A DNA stretch of 35,619 nt from positions 1 to 35,619 of the forward strand of contig JAFIEY010000175.1 in NCBI GenBank assembly GCA_020832345.1. The letters run 5' to 3'. Below, in pieces: positions 1-7,184 of this stretch (position 1 is its first letter; each line of letters begins with the position of its first letter). Origin of the DNA: Cryomorphaceae bacterium. Lineage in GTDB: Bacteria > Bacteroidota > Bacteroidia > Flavobacteriales > Schleiferiaceae. The notes beneath the pieces are model-generated. The model worked only from the letters and a program-made list of their open reading frames with translations. It was not told where the DNA came from and did not search any database. Both the position numbers and the translations under genes were made by a program.

Positions 1-139
1 AATACCCCAGTTTATAAGTATCCTTCAAAGAAGCTTCGGAAACCATATAAGATTTGAGGTGTTTTTTGTATGCTTCTTGTTCTTTTACGCTCATATTTTT
101 AACCTTTAGTTTTTCCGACAACAAAGATAAGGTTTTTGA
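1..139 (-). pseudogene. C-terminal fragment of an Rpn/PD-(D/E)XK-like protein, cut by the window edge
   Basis: An open frame on the minus strand enters from the left edge. It can be read from a TAA at 140-142 down to base 1, with an internal ATG at 92-94 starting MSVKEQEAYKKHLKSYMVSE. The protein matches, residue by residue, the decayed copy at 18738-19085 (this copy ...KTLSLLSEKLKVKN, other copy ...KTISFLSRKVRVKN). The spacing of E-x-EAY-K-x-L-K-x-Y followed by a charged tail resembles the C-terminal part of Rpn-family (recombination-promoting nuclease, PD-(D/E)XK transposase-like) proteins of Bacteroidota. The N-terminal nuclease domain is absent: upstream lies the decayed end of a mobile repeat and then ybjQ. 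It is therefore probably a remnant, although translation from the ATG at 94 remains possible. The family assignment is from recall. Confidence 0.5.
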
Positions 140-167
140 TTAGAATCATCCTTTTTGGCGTGGGCTT
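134..167 (+). repeat. Decayed right end of the MITE-like repeat
   Basis: These bases match the right-hand end of the dispersed repeat at about 30 of 34 positions, including the core AATCATCCTTTTTGG. The terminal GAGTGGACTC is degraded to GCGTGGGCTT. No left end is present within the window's adjoining sequence, so this is a truncated old insertion. It ends one base before the ybjQ stop codon (169-171). Confidence 0.6.
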
Positions 168-168
168 A

Positions 169-495
169 TTATTTGGACGTCAATTTTACAGCAGTACCAT
201 AAACCAAAATTTCCGCAGCATTTTGCATAACCGGTGAGGTCATAAACCGGACATTGACGATGGCGTCTGCATTTAGGGAAAGCGCTTCAGATTCCATTCT
301 ACGCATGGCCTCTTCTCTGGATTCGGTCATTAGTTCCGTATATTCGTTGATTTCTCCACCGACCAGACCGCGTAATCCGGCAAAAATATCCCGACCTAAA
401 TTTCGAGCTCGGACGGTGTTTCCGCGTACTACGCCTAATATCTCTGTGATTTCTCGACCGGGGATTTTTTCTGTATTTGTTATAATCATTTCCAT
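169..495 (-). CDS. ybjQ: YbjQ/UPF0145 family protein
   Basis: Small cytosolic protein of the YbjQ/UPF0145 family (putative heavy-metal-binding domain, PF01906), whose biochemical role is not established. Seen: the family hallmarks GVVRGNTV near the start, RDIFAGLRGLVGGEINEYTE in the middle, the segment A-L-x-A-D-A-I-V, and the C-terminal GTAVKL. I start at the ATG at 493-495 (MEMIITNTEKIPG), giving 108 aa, the family's usual length. A longer reading from a TTG at 516 is unlikely because that TTG is part of the promoter box TATCTTTG. An AAAGGA-like ribosome site precedes the ATG. The ATG at 487-489 is a second possibility. The stop codon abuts a decayed mobile-repeat end. Confidence 0.88.
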   Translation of the reverse strand: MEMIITNTEKIPGREITEILGVVRGNTVRARNLGRDIFAGLRGLVGGEINEYTELMTESREEAMRRMESEALSLNADAIVNVRFMTSPVMQNAAEILVYGTAVKLTSK

Positions 496-513
496 TCCTT
501 TGTAATTTGACCT

Positions 514-521
514 CAAAGATA
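514..521 (-). promoter_or_regulatory. Bacteroidota -7 promoter box for ybjQ
   Basis: TATCTTTG on the minus strand fits the Bacteroidota -7 consensus TAnnTTTG, 18 nt before the chosen ATG. A TTGA at a spacing of about 19 nt upstream may serve as the -33 element. Confidence 0.6.
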
Positions 522-553
522 CTAATGTGCTATAGTATTTTCAATGATTTTTT

Positions 554-689
554 GAGTCTGCTCTAAAAAGTCCCTTTCTGCCAAAATCTTCCTTGTTGGT
601 AGATTTTTGAATCCTCACCAACAGCTGGTTAGCTCCGGTTCAAAAATCCCCTCGATTTTGATTGAAATCATCCTTTTTGGAGTGGACTC
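554..689 (+). mobile_element. MITE-like repeat, long form (copy 1)
   Basis: A 136-bp element with left end GAGTCTGCTCTAAAAAG and right end CTTTTTGGAGTGGACTC, which are inverted repeats of each other except for a fixed TG/CA asymmetry. Inside are nested shorter inverted repeats (CAAAATC/GATTTTG and TTTTTGAA/TTCAAAAA), so a transcript would fold into a branched structure. It is flanked by TTTTTT on both sides (548-553 and 690-695), consistent with the 6-bp duplications seen at other copies, though a T-run is weak evidence by itself. No reading frame of note. Confidence 0.85.
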
Positions 690-695
690 TTTTTT

Positions 696-837
696 GAGTC
701 AGCTTCAAAAAATCCCTTTCTACCAAAATCTTCCTTGTATGTAGATTTCCGAATATTCACTAACATCTAGCTAGCTCCGTCCCGAAAATTCCCTCCACGT
801 CGATTTTGATTGAAATTATCCTTTTTAGAGTGGACTC
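696..837 (+). mobile_element. MITE-like repeat, long form (copy 2)
   Basis: A 142-bp copy in tandem with copy 1, separated only by six T. It is the most diverged long copy (left end GAGTCAGCTTCAAAAAA, right end CTTTTTAGAGTGGACTC) and is slightly longer in the central hairpin region. It is followed by a run of seven T, again compatible with a T6 target duplication. Copies 1 and 2 differ at many positions, so this is two insertions or an old duplication rather than a recent tandem copy. Confidence 0.82.
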
Positions 838-884
838 TTTTTTTGAAAGTCGAAAAGTTAAAATGGAGGTTGAGACTTCGATGT

Positions 885-1045
885 GTGCGCCAGGGATGGA
901 AACGGCAGCCCACCACCAGCTGGGGCTTACAGCGGCGTGGGCGGCGGAGGCTGTTAAGACCCCGCACGCCCCGCTGATGTAGTCCCAGGGGGTGGTGGCT
1001 ATAGTGGACAGCCCGGTGACACCCCCACCCGAAAGACACCGAAAA
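885..1045. ncRNA. GC-rich structured RNA candidate, strand unclear
   Basis: This stretch is strikingly G+C-rich compared with its surroundings and carries no convincing gene. On the plus strand it can fold into one long hairpin: 908-917 pairs with 991-999 (CCACCACC/GGTGGTGG), 921-924 with 984-987, and 931-939 with 965-975 (AGCGGCGTG against CACG-CC-CCGCT, two bases bulged). The hairpin is bracketed by two similar motifs ending in CGGCAGCCC (about 894-911) and TGGACAGCCC (about 998-1014). A smaller CGGTG/CACCG hairpin follows near 1015-1042. It does not match what I can recall of SRP RNA, RNase P RNA, tmRNA or common riboswitches. It resembles GC-rich palindromic intergenic elements I have seen in other Bacteroidota genomes, but I cannot name a family. 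Confidence 0.5.
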
Positions 1046-1152
1046 TAAAACTAACTTTCAGATGCCTTTTGAAATTATTTGAATTGGGATGCTATATGGG
1101 GTGGCAGGCGCCCAAAATTTTATATTTGAGCATGTGTTAGAATAAAAGCCAT

Positions 1153-1160
1153 TACCTTTG
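1153..1160 (+). promoter_or_regulatory. -7 promoter box for engB
   Basis: TACCTTTG fits TAnnTTTG and lies 15 nt before the engB ATG. A TTTG at 1125-1128 is a possible -33 element with a slightly long 24-nt spacing. The short leader means translation starts almost at the transcript's 5' end. Confidence 0.6.
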
Positions 1161-1175
1161 TCGCAAATATTTTCT

Positions 1176-1778
1176 ATGGAAATCAAGCAAGTTGAATTTG
1201 TTAAGAGCAGTACAAATTTAAAGCAGTGCCCAACGGCTGATAAACCTGAATTTGCCTTTATTGGACGATCCAATGTGGGTAAAAGCTCTTTGATTAATTT
1301 GCTGTGCAATCGAAATAAATTGGCCAAAATTTCTACCCGACCGGGAAAAACGCAATTGCTCAATCATTTTTTGGTAAATGAAGCGTGGTATTTGGTGGAT
1401 TTACCCGGGTATGGTTATGCCAAAGTCAGCAAGGGGCAAAGAAAAATTTTCAAGGGAATGATGCTAAATTATCTGGAAGGACGGCGTACTTTGCTTTGCA
1501 CTTTTGTGTTGATAGACAGTAGGTTGTCGCCACAGCAGGTGGATCTTGACTTTATACAATGGATGGGGGAAAAAGGACTTCCTTTTGCTTTGGTGTTTAC
1601 CAAAACCGATAAACTTGGAAAAAATCAGGTGCAATCTAATATTGCTCTTTTTCGTAAAACGCTGATAAAAGATTGGGAGGAGCTCCCACCGATTTTTCTT
1701 ACATCGGCATTTAAAAAGGAGGGTAGGGATGAATTGCTGGCGTATATCGGGGAGGTGTTTTCTGCTTTGAATGATTGA
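1176..1778 (+). CDS. engB: Ribosome biogenesis GTP-binding protein EngB/YsxC
   Basis: Essential GTPase needed for late assembly of the large ribosomal subunit. The 200-aa product has all G motifs: G1 GRSNVGKS (residues 30-37), the TRPGKTQ switch I segment (54-60), G3 DLPGYGYA (75-82), G4 TKTDK (142-146) and the G5-like TSA (176-178). Length and motif order are typical of the family. I start at ATG 1176; an in-frame TTG at 1158 is the end of the TACCTTTG promoter box and is not a credible start. It is followed after an 84-bp gap by fabG, which has its own promoter-like box. Confidence 0.96.
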   Translation: MEIKQVEFVKSSTNLKQCPTADKPEFAFIGRSNVGKSSLINLLCNRNKLAKISTRPGKTQLLNHFLVNEAWYLVDLPGYGYAKVSKGQRKIFKGMMLNYLEGRRTLLCTFVLIDSRLSPQQVDLDFIQWMGEKGLPFALVFTKTDKLGKNQVQSNIALFRKTLIKDWEELPPIFLTSAFKKEGRDELLAYIGEVFSALND

Positions 1779-1797
1779 TATTTGAACCTTCCTTTCC

Positions 1798-1805
1798 TAT
1801 CTTTG
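1798..1805 (+). promoter_or_regulatory. -7 promoter box for the fabG gene group
   Basis: TATCTTTG, matching TAnnTTTG, lies 57 nt before the fabG ATG. No well-spaced TTTG -33 element is evident. It would drive fabG and the immediately following membrane-protein gene. Confidence 0.5.
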
Positions 1806-1862
1806 GCCTTTTCTTTTTGCAGACTTGTTTATTAGAATATTTAAAACCGTAAACCAATTAAC

Positions 1863-2609
1863 ATGAAATTATTAGAGGGAAAAGTTGTTCTCGTAACCGG
1901 TGCAAGCAAAGGCATTGGGAAAAGCATTGCCGAAGCCTGTGTTTCGCACGGAGCATCAGTGGCCTTTACGTATTTGTCGAATGTGGAAAAGGGAAAGGCA
2001 TTGGAAGATGAATTGTCCGCCGGTGGGAATTCCGTGAAGGGTTTTCGTTCGGATGCTTCTGATTTTAATCAAGCCCAAACATTAATTGATGATGTGGTAA
2101 GGGAATTTGGGCGCTTGGATATTTTGATCAATAATGCCGGAATTACGAGAGATAACCTTCTCCTTCGCTTGTCGGAAGAGGATTTCGATAAGGTGATAAA
2201 AACCAATTTGAACTCCGCTTTTAATACCACCAAAGCAGTTATTAAAACCATGATGAAACAGCGTTCCGGCTCCATCATCAACATCAGTTCGGTGGTAGGT
2301 GTAAAAGGAAATGCCGGTCAGGCTAATTATGCAGCTTCTAAAGCGGGAATGATTGGGTTCACGAAATCGGTGGCGCTGGAACTCGGATCCAGAAATGTGC
2401 GATGCAACGCCATTGCGCCCGGTTTTATTGAAACCGAAATGACTGATGTACTCGACGAAAAAGTAGTGCAGGGCTGGAGAGATGCTATTCCACTCAAACG
2501 TGGAGGTAAACCTGAGGACGTAGCAAATGCTTGTGTTTTTCTCGGCTCGGACATGTCTGCTTACGTCACGGGCCAGGTACTTAATGTTTGCGGAGGAATG
2601 TTAACTTAA
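1863..2609 (+). CDS. fabG: 3-oxoacyl-[acyl-carrier-protein] reductase FabG
   Basis: NADPH-dependent reductase of type II fatty-acid synthesis, cytosolic, reducing 3-oxoacyl-ACP to 3-hydroxyacyl-ACP. The 248-aa protein is a classical short-chain dehydrogenase: cofactor loop TGASKGIG (12-19), NNAG (90-93), catalytic Ser143, Tyr156 and Lys160 (QANYAASK), and the FabG-like tail PGFIETEMT with a final GGMLT. Length is typical for FabG. The SDR superfamily is large, so a related keto-reductase role cannot be ruled out, but the sequence is close to canonical FabG. The next gene begins one base after its TAA, indicating transcriptional and probably translational coupling. Confidence 0.93.
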   Translation: MKLLEGKVVLVTGASKGIGKSIAEACVSHGASVAFTYLSNVEKGKALEDELSAGGNSVKGFRSDASDFNQAQTLIDDVVREFGRLDILINNAGITRDNLLLRLSEEDFDKVIKTNLNSAFNTTKAVIKTMMKQRSGSIINISSVVGVKGNAGQANYAASKAGMIGFTKSVALELGSRNVRCNAIAPGFIETEMTDVLDEKVVQGWRDAIPLKRGGKPEDVANACVFLGSDMSAYVTGQVLNVCGGMLT

Positions 2610-2610
2610 T

Positions 2611-4668
2611 ATGCTCGCCATTCTATTTCAATTCCACTGGATTTGGTTTTTTATTGGATTGACCATCATTTTTGCACTGGTGTGGACGGTGTATGGCCGT
2701 TCTTCCGGATTTTTCAGTTCCCGACAAAGACTTTTTTTGGGCACTTTACGATTTTTGGCACTACTCATTTTGCTCATTTTACTAATGAAGCCGCAGCTGC
2801 GAAGGATTGTGCAAGAGCCGGAAAAGCCCATTGTTATTGTTGGTGTAGATCAGTCCCGATCAATGACCATCAATATGGATTCCACGGAATTGCACCAATC
2901 GGTAAATGATTTTTCACAGTCGTTGAAGTCCAGATGGGGAAAGGTTTTTGATTTTGACTTTGTCGGTTTTCACAGCGATGTATTTCCTTTAGAATCCATG
3001 GATTTTAATGGAAAGGAAACCAATATTTCTCGTGTTTTGGACTATGGGATGTCTCGATATCCCGAATCTAGAATGCGCGGTTTGGTATTGCTTACCGACG
3101 GTATTTACACCACCGGGGTCGCTCCGGGGAATATGACTTTCACCCGACCGATTTTTCCCTTGGTTTATGGAGACACCGTTCAGCGTGCTGATGCTTCGAT
3201 AGAGCGGGTGGTTCATAATCGTTTTGTGTATCGTGGAAATGCTTTTGAAGTAGAGGCGGATCTTTCCTTTGAAGGACTATCAGGTGAAAATGTAGTTATA
3301 AATATGCACCGTGAAGGCGTGCTTGTCGATCGGCAAACTTTCACACTTGGTCCAATCCCAACCCAACTCAAAAATCTAAAGTTGCGTTTGCCCCCTGTAG
3401 ATAAGTCGGGACTGGTGGCTTATGAATTGGAAATAGAACCTGTTGGCAATGAGCGATTTTTGGAGAATAATCGATATCCATTTTATGTGGAGGTGCTGCA
3501 ATCTAAAAAGCGTGTGGTCATTTTTGGTTCCGCGCCACATCCGGATATTGGCGCCTTACGAAGCGCGATAATGGGTATGGATCACTACGAAGTTGAGGTG
3601 GTTTTTGGTTCTGATATTTCAAGTTTCGACAAGGATTTTGATGTGGCCATCCTACATGATATTAATCTTCCCGCAGCGAGAATGCAGCAATTAGAAGATG
3701 CCCGAATTGGTACATTGCAAATCATTGGGGCTAAATCTTCCGTGAAAAATCTTCAGGGCACTTTTAATTTTTCCGGATTAGGTGGTTCATTTGAACGTGC
3801 GCGTCCGGGATTTAATACCAACTTCACGTATTTCAATATTGATTCTTGGTGGCGGGAAAATGGAAAAAATCTTCCTCCACTTTTGATGTTTCATCCCAGG
3901 GTTTTAAAAGGTAGTCAATCCGAAGTAATTGCTCATGCCAGCATAGAGGGAATTCAAACAGAAAGGATTTTACTTGGGGCAGGGTATCGCAATAATATTC
4001 CCCACGTATTGGTAAATGGAACTGGATTGTGGCAATGGCGCATGTCGGTATTTCGCGAACGCGAAAGTCACGATATCTTCGACGATATGGTGTCGCAAAT
4101 GCTGCGATTTATTGGTTCTGTGCCCAAGCAAGAGCGTTTGCAGCTCTATCATGCAAAGCGTTTTTCAGAAGGCAGAGCTGTTCGCATTGATGCCCGTTTG
4201 TACGATGCATCATTTGCTCCCACGACCACCGGTGCGGTGAAAATCAGGATTTTCTCTAATGAACAGGAGCGTTTTCAGTACGATTTTACCCCGAGGGGCA
4301 TTCAATATTATTTGGAGGTAAAAGGTCTGGAGCCGGGGGTGTACACTTATATTGCCGAAAGCAAATTGGGTGCGGAAAAACATCAGGTTGAAGGAACCTT
4401 TGTGGTAGAAGATTTTCAAGCTGAGTTTGTATCGACCCGAGCAAATATGTCTGGAATGATAACAGTAGCCAACCAAAGTGGGGGGGAAGTCTTTTACCAT
4501 ACGGAGGTCGATCAACTGCTGGAAGCCTTATCCACTATAGAAACCCGACCAATTTTGCGGGAAAGGATAAAATTAACTCCATTGATAGACCTGTGGATTT
4601 TATTTGTTATACTTTTGACGCTGCTTAGCGCCGAATGGTTTATTCGTCGAAGAGCGGGTTCTTACTAA
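2611..4668 (+). CDS. Membrane protein with von Willebrand A-like domain
   Basis: Function unknown. The 685-aa protein has two N-terminal membrane segments (about 8-28 and 42-60), a large extracytoplasmic part and a C-terminal membrane segment (about 660-678) ending in RRRAGSY. A VWA-type fold is suggested by the MIDAS-like DQSRS (80-84) just after a hydrophobic strand and by LTDG (161-164) at the expected distance. The middle and end look like beta-sandwich and extension domains. Proteins of this layout are common as uncharacterised VWA membrane proteins in Bacteroidota. It starts 1 bp after fabG and is followed after 17 bp by an SPFH gene. Related VWA proteins often belong to the MoxR/BatA type of membrane system, but no AAA ATPase is present here. 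Confidence 0.8.
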   Translation: MLAILFQFHWIWFFIGLTIIFALVWTVYGRSSGFFSSRQRLFLGTLRFLALLILLILLMKPQLRRIVQEPEKPIVIVGVDQSRSMTINMDSTELHQSVNDFSQSLKSRWGKVFDFDFVGFHSDVFPLESMDFNGKETNISRVLDYGMSRYPESRMRGLVLLTDGIYTTGVAPGNMTFTRPIFPLVYGDTVQRADASIERVVHNRFVYRGNAFEVEADLSFEGLSGENVVINMHREGVLVDRQTFTLGPIPTQLKNLKLRLPPVDKSGLVAYELEIEPVGNERFLENNRYPFYVEVLQSKKRVVIFGSAPHPDIGALRSAIMGMDHYEVEVVFGSDISSFDKDFDVAILHDINLPAARMQQLEDARIGTLQIIGAKSSVKNLQGTFNFSGLGGSFERARPGFNTNFTYFNIDSWWRENGKNLPPLLMFHPRVLKGSQSEVIAHASIEGIQTERILLGAGYRNNIPHVLVNGTGLWQWRMSVFRERESHDIFDDMVSQMLRFIGSVPKQERLQLYHAKRFSEGRAVRIDARLYDASFAPTTTGAVKIRIFSNEQERFQYDFTPRGIQYYLEVKGLEPGVYTYIAESKLGAEKHQVEGTFVVEDFQAEFVSTRANMSGMITVANQSGGEVFYHTEVDQLLEALSTIETRPILRERIKLTPLIDLWILFVILLTLLSAEWFIRRRAGSY

Positions 4669-4685
4669 TTAAAAATTAAATTGTC

Positions 4686-5501
4686 ATGCCAAGAAAAAGT
4701 TCATTATTACTCATATTAGGCGCAGCCGGTTTGCTGGTTCTCGTCATCCTTTGGAATAATATCACTACCATTGTTGAGTCCGGTGAAAAAGGCGTAATTT
4801 TCAGACCCTTTAGTGGTGGTTTGGAAAAGGACAAGCAATTGGGTCAAGGATTTCACCTTATTGCTCCGTGGAACGATGTTTTTAAATACGATGTAAAAGT
4901 TCAGGAATCTACTTCTATTATGGAAGTGCTTTCCAAAAACGGACTGACCATCAAGTTGGAGGTTTCATATTGGTATCGCGCCGATGAAACCCGGATTGGT
5001 TATTTACACGACGAAATAGGTTTGAATTACCATTCAAAAATAGTTGCTCCGGCCATGCGCTCTGCAACTCGTGAGGTAATTGGTAAATACCTGCCTGAGG
5101 AATTGTACTCCAGCAAGCGTGAAGTTATAGAAGACGAAATGCTCAGTCGTGCACGTAGGACGATGGAAGGTAAATACATTACCCTCGACGACGTACTCAT
5201 CCGCGATGTTTCATTGCCACAGTCTTTACGTGATGCCATTGAGAAAAAACTCAAGCAAGAGCAGGCATCATTGGAATATGAATTTAGATTGGAGCAGGCA
5301 GAAAAAGAAGCGGAGCGTCAGCGTATAGAAGCGGAAGGTAAAGCTAAAGCCAATAATATTGTTAGTCAATCTCTTACCGATAAGATTTTAAGGGAGAAAG
5401 GCATTGGTGCCACACTTAAGTTATCGGAGTCCAATAACGCAAAGGTGGTCGTAATTGGGTCTAGCAAGGATGGGTTGCCGCTTATTTTGGGTGATAATTA
5501 A
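4686..5501 (+). CDS. Prohibitin/SPFH (Band 7) family membrane protein
   Basis: Membrane-anchored scaffold protein of the prohibitin branch of the SPFH superfamily, 271 aa. Visible: one N-terminal membrane segment (about 6-23), the SPFH domain beginning VESGEKGVIFRPFSGGLEKD, a conserved central segment with IKLEVSYWYR and the E-VIGKYLPEELYSSKRE stretch, and a long charged coiled coil (about 185-225, rich in E, R and K). Such proteins form oligomeric rings on the membrane and often regulate FtsH-type proteolysis; that role is inferred from the family. It lies 17 bp after the VWA gene and probably shares its transcript, ending just before a long mobile repeat. Confidence 0.9.
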   Translation: MPRKSSLLLILGAAGLLVLVILWNNITTIVESGEKGVIFRPFSGGLEKDKQLGQGFHLIAPWNDVFKYDVKVQESTSIMEVLSKNGLTIKLEVSYWYRADETRIGYLHDEIGLNYHSKIVAPAMRSATREVIGKYLPEELYSSKREVIEDEMLSRARRTMEGKYITLDDVLIRDVSLPQSLRDAIEKKLKQEQASLEYEFRLEQAEKEAERQRIEAEGKAKANNIVSQSLTDKILREKGIGATLKLSESNNAKVVVIGSSKDGLPLILGDN

Positions 5502-5553
5502 AAATAGAATGGTGAATTGTGGATGATCAGTGGTAAGCTGGAAATTCAACTTT

Positions 5554-5678
5554 GAGTCTGCTCCAAAAAGTCCCTTTCTGCCAAAATCTTCCTTGTCTGT
5601 AGATTTTTGAATCCTCACTTGCTCCGTTTCAAAAACCCCCTCGATTTTGATTGGAAACATCCTTTTTGGAGTGGAATC
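5554..5678 (+). mobile_element. MITE-like repeat, long form (copy 3)
   Basis: A 125-bp copy with a good left end (GAGTCTGCTCCAAAAAG) and a mutated right end (GGAGTGGAATC instead of GGAGTGGACTC). It lies between two convergent genes, and its last two bases form part of the pyrB TGA stop codon. The flanks AACTTT and AAGTAT agree at four of six positions, as expected for a decayed target duplication. Located here it could act as a bidirectional terminator for the SPFH and pyrB transcripts. Confidence 0.82.
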
Positions 5679-6597
5679 AAGTATTCGCTAACAAATATAA
5701 AACAGCCATTCGAATAGCGACACCATTTTCCACTTGGTTTAAAATGATGCTGTAATCGCTGTCGGCTACTTCGGAAGTGATTTCAACGCCCCGGTTGATG
5801 GGCCCAGGATGCATGATGACGATGTCCCGGCTTGCTGCTTTCAGCTTTTTCATGGTGAGTCCATATTGCATGGCGTACTCCCGTATGCTGGGAAAATACC
5901 CTTTGTCCATACGCTCTTTTTGAACGCGAAGCATGTTGGCTACATCACACCATTCTAGCGCTTCTTCTAAGCGGTAACTTACTTTTACCCCTAAACTTTC
6001 TGCGTGTAAGGGCATTAAGGTGCGAGGGCCACAAAGCATGACTTCAGCTCCGGCTTTTTGCAAACAAAAGACGTTGGAAAGCGCAACCCTCGAATGAAGA
6101 ATGTCGCCTACTACTGCCACTTTTTTACCGGATAAATCGCCCAATCGCTCGCGTATGGAAAAGGCATCCAACAGGGCTTGGGTCGGGTGTTCGTGGGTGC
6201 CGTCTCCAGCATTGATGATGGTGGCTTTTACTCGCCGGCTAAGGAATTCAGCGGCGCCGGGATTAGGATGACGCATGACAATCATATCAACTTTCATCGC
6301 CAAAATATTGTTGGCCGTGTCGATTAAGGTTTCTCCTTTGCTGAGCGATGATCCGGAGGCGGAAAAATTCAGCACATCCGCGCTCAAGCGTTTTTCTGCA
6401 AGTTCAAATGAAAGTTTGGTGCGGGTAGAGTTTTCAAAGAATAAATTGGCAATGGTTATGTCCCGTAGGGAGGGCACCTTTTTAATCGGACGGTTGATTA
6501 CTTCTTTAAACTGATCTGCAGTTTTGAAAATCAATTGAATATCCTCAGGTGTGAGGTCTTTGATGCCCAAAAGGTGGTCAGTACTAAGTTGACTCAT
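5677..6597 (-). CDS. pyrB: Aspartate carbamoyltransferase catalytic chain
   Basis: Catalyses carbamoyl phosphate plus L-aspartate to N-carbamoyl-aspartate, the first committed step of pyrimidine synthesis. The 306-aa protein has the carbamoyl-phosphate site STRTK (57-61, in FFENSTRTKLSFE), HPTQALLD (137-144) and the aspartate-site HPGPINRG (263-270). The variant STRTK instead of STRTR is, from recall, normal in Bacteroidota. No pyrI regulatory chain is adjacent. It overlaps pyrR by 14 bp, so the two are translationally coupled. The TGA stop spans the junction with mobile repeat copy 3, which may have replaced the original 3' end. Confidence 0.96.
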   Translation of the reverse strand: MSQLSTDHLLGIKDLTPEDIQLIFKTADQFKEVINRPIKKVPSLRDITIANLFFENSTRTKLSFELAEKRLSADVLNFSASGSSLSKGETLIDTANNILAMKVDMIVMRHPNPGAAEFLSRRVKATIINAGDGTHEHPTQALLDAFSIRERLGDLSGKKVAVVGDILHSRVALSNVFCLQKAGAEVMLCGPRTLMPLHAESLGVKVSYRLEEALEWCDVANMLRVQKERMDKGYFPSIREYAMQYGLTMKKLKAASRDIVIMHPGPINRGVEITSEVADSDYSIILNQVENGVAIRMAVLYLLANT

Positions 6598-7129
6598 GAG
6601 GAATGATGCTGATTTGGTCTTTTCCGTGAACTTCTTTCCATTCTACAAGCACGCGTTCGGAGTCGATGGAATCCACGCTGTGCCCACAGTAGTTGGGGTA
6701 AATGGGTAATTTGCGACTAAACCGCCGCTCAATAAGGGTCAATAATTCGATATCGGCAGGACGGCCAAAGGAGTGGATGGCGTCAAGGGCAGCTCTAACG
6801 CTTCGTCCGGTATAGAGTACATCGTCGATGAAGATCACCCGCTTTCCCTCCACCAAAAAGTCTATTTTGGTCTGATTGGGTTGCAAAGGAGCATCTCGAC
6901 GACGAAAATCATCCCGAAAAAAAGTGATGTCCAATAGACCCAGCGGCAAATGAGAAACGCCTTTACTCCTTAACATTTTTACCAAACGTTCCGCCAGTGC
7001 AGCACCCCTCGGTTGGAGTCCAATCAGCACACTATTGGTAAAGTCGCCATGTTGCTCAACTAGCTGAAAACACAACCGTTCTAAAACGATGTGCATCCGT
7101 TCTTCATCAAGTATAATTTTTTTTCGCAT
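6584..7129 (-). CDS. pyrR: PyrR: pyrimidine regulator / uracil phosphoribosyltransferase
   Basis: PyrR-family phosphoribosyltransferase of 181 aa, the same length as the Bacillus protein. Visible: LDEERMHIVLERL at the start, LIGLQPRGAALAERL, GLLDITFFRDDF, and the PRPP loop VIFIDDVLYTGRSVRAALDA. The start is ATG 7129; an upstream in-frame ATG at 7186 would add 19 residues, extend through the promoter box TACCTTTG and overlap the divergent wbpB start, so it is rejected. In Firmicutes PyrR attenuates pyr transcription by binding the leader RNA; here the leader predicted from the promoter is very short, so regulation through that mechanism looks unlikely and UPRTase activity may be the main role. 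Confidence 0.93.
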   Translation of the reverse strand: MRKKIILDEERMHIVLERLCFQLVEQHGDFTNSVLIGLQPRGAALAERLVKMLRSKGVSHLPLGLLDITFFRDDFRRRDAPLQPNQTKIDFLVEGKRVIFIDDVLYTGRSVRAALDAIHSFGRPADIELLTLIERRFSRKLPIYPNYCGHSVDSIDSERVLVEWKEVHGKDQISIIPHEST

Positions 7130-7150
7130 AGGGGCACAAATATACCGCGC

Positions 7151-7158
7151 CAAAGGTA
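7151..7158 (-). promoter_or_regulatory. -7 promoter box for pyrR-pyrB
   Basis: TACCTTTG on the minus strand, 21 nt before the pyrR ATG. It leaves a leader of only about 15 nt, too short for an attenuator hairpin. It lies within a 55-bp divergent region shared with the wbpB promoter. Confidence 0.6.
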
Positions 7159-7171
7159 GCAATTTCTCTTT

Positions 7172-7179
7172 TACTTTTG
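7172..7179 (+). promoter_or_regulatory. -7 promoter box for wbpB-wbpD
   Basis: TACTTTTG, matching TAnnTTTG, only five bases before the wbpB ATG at 7185. This implies a leaderless or nearly leaderless transcript. It sits back to back with the pyrR promoter box at 7151-7158. Confidence 0.5.
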
Positions 7180-7184
7180 TGGGC

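Noticed and set aside
767-1039. A 90-aa minus-strand frame rich in Arg and His
   Set aside because: It lies across mobile repeat copy 2 and the GC-rich palindromic region, has no plausible ribosome site and looks like translated RNA structure.
885-1045. SRP RNA because of GGATGGAAACGGCAGCCC
   Set aside because: In SRP RNA the GGAA loop caps the central hairpin; here it lies outside the main hairpin, and the flanking pairs do not fit the SRP domain.
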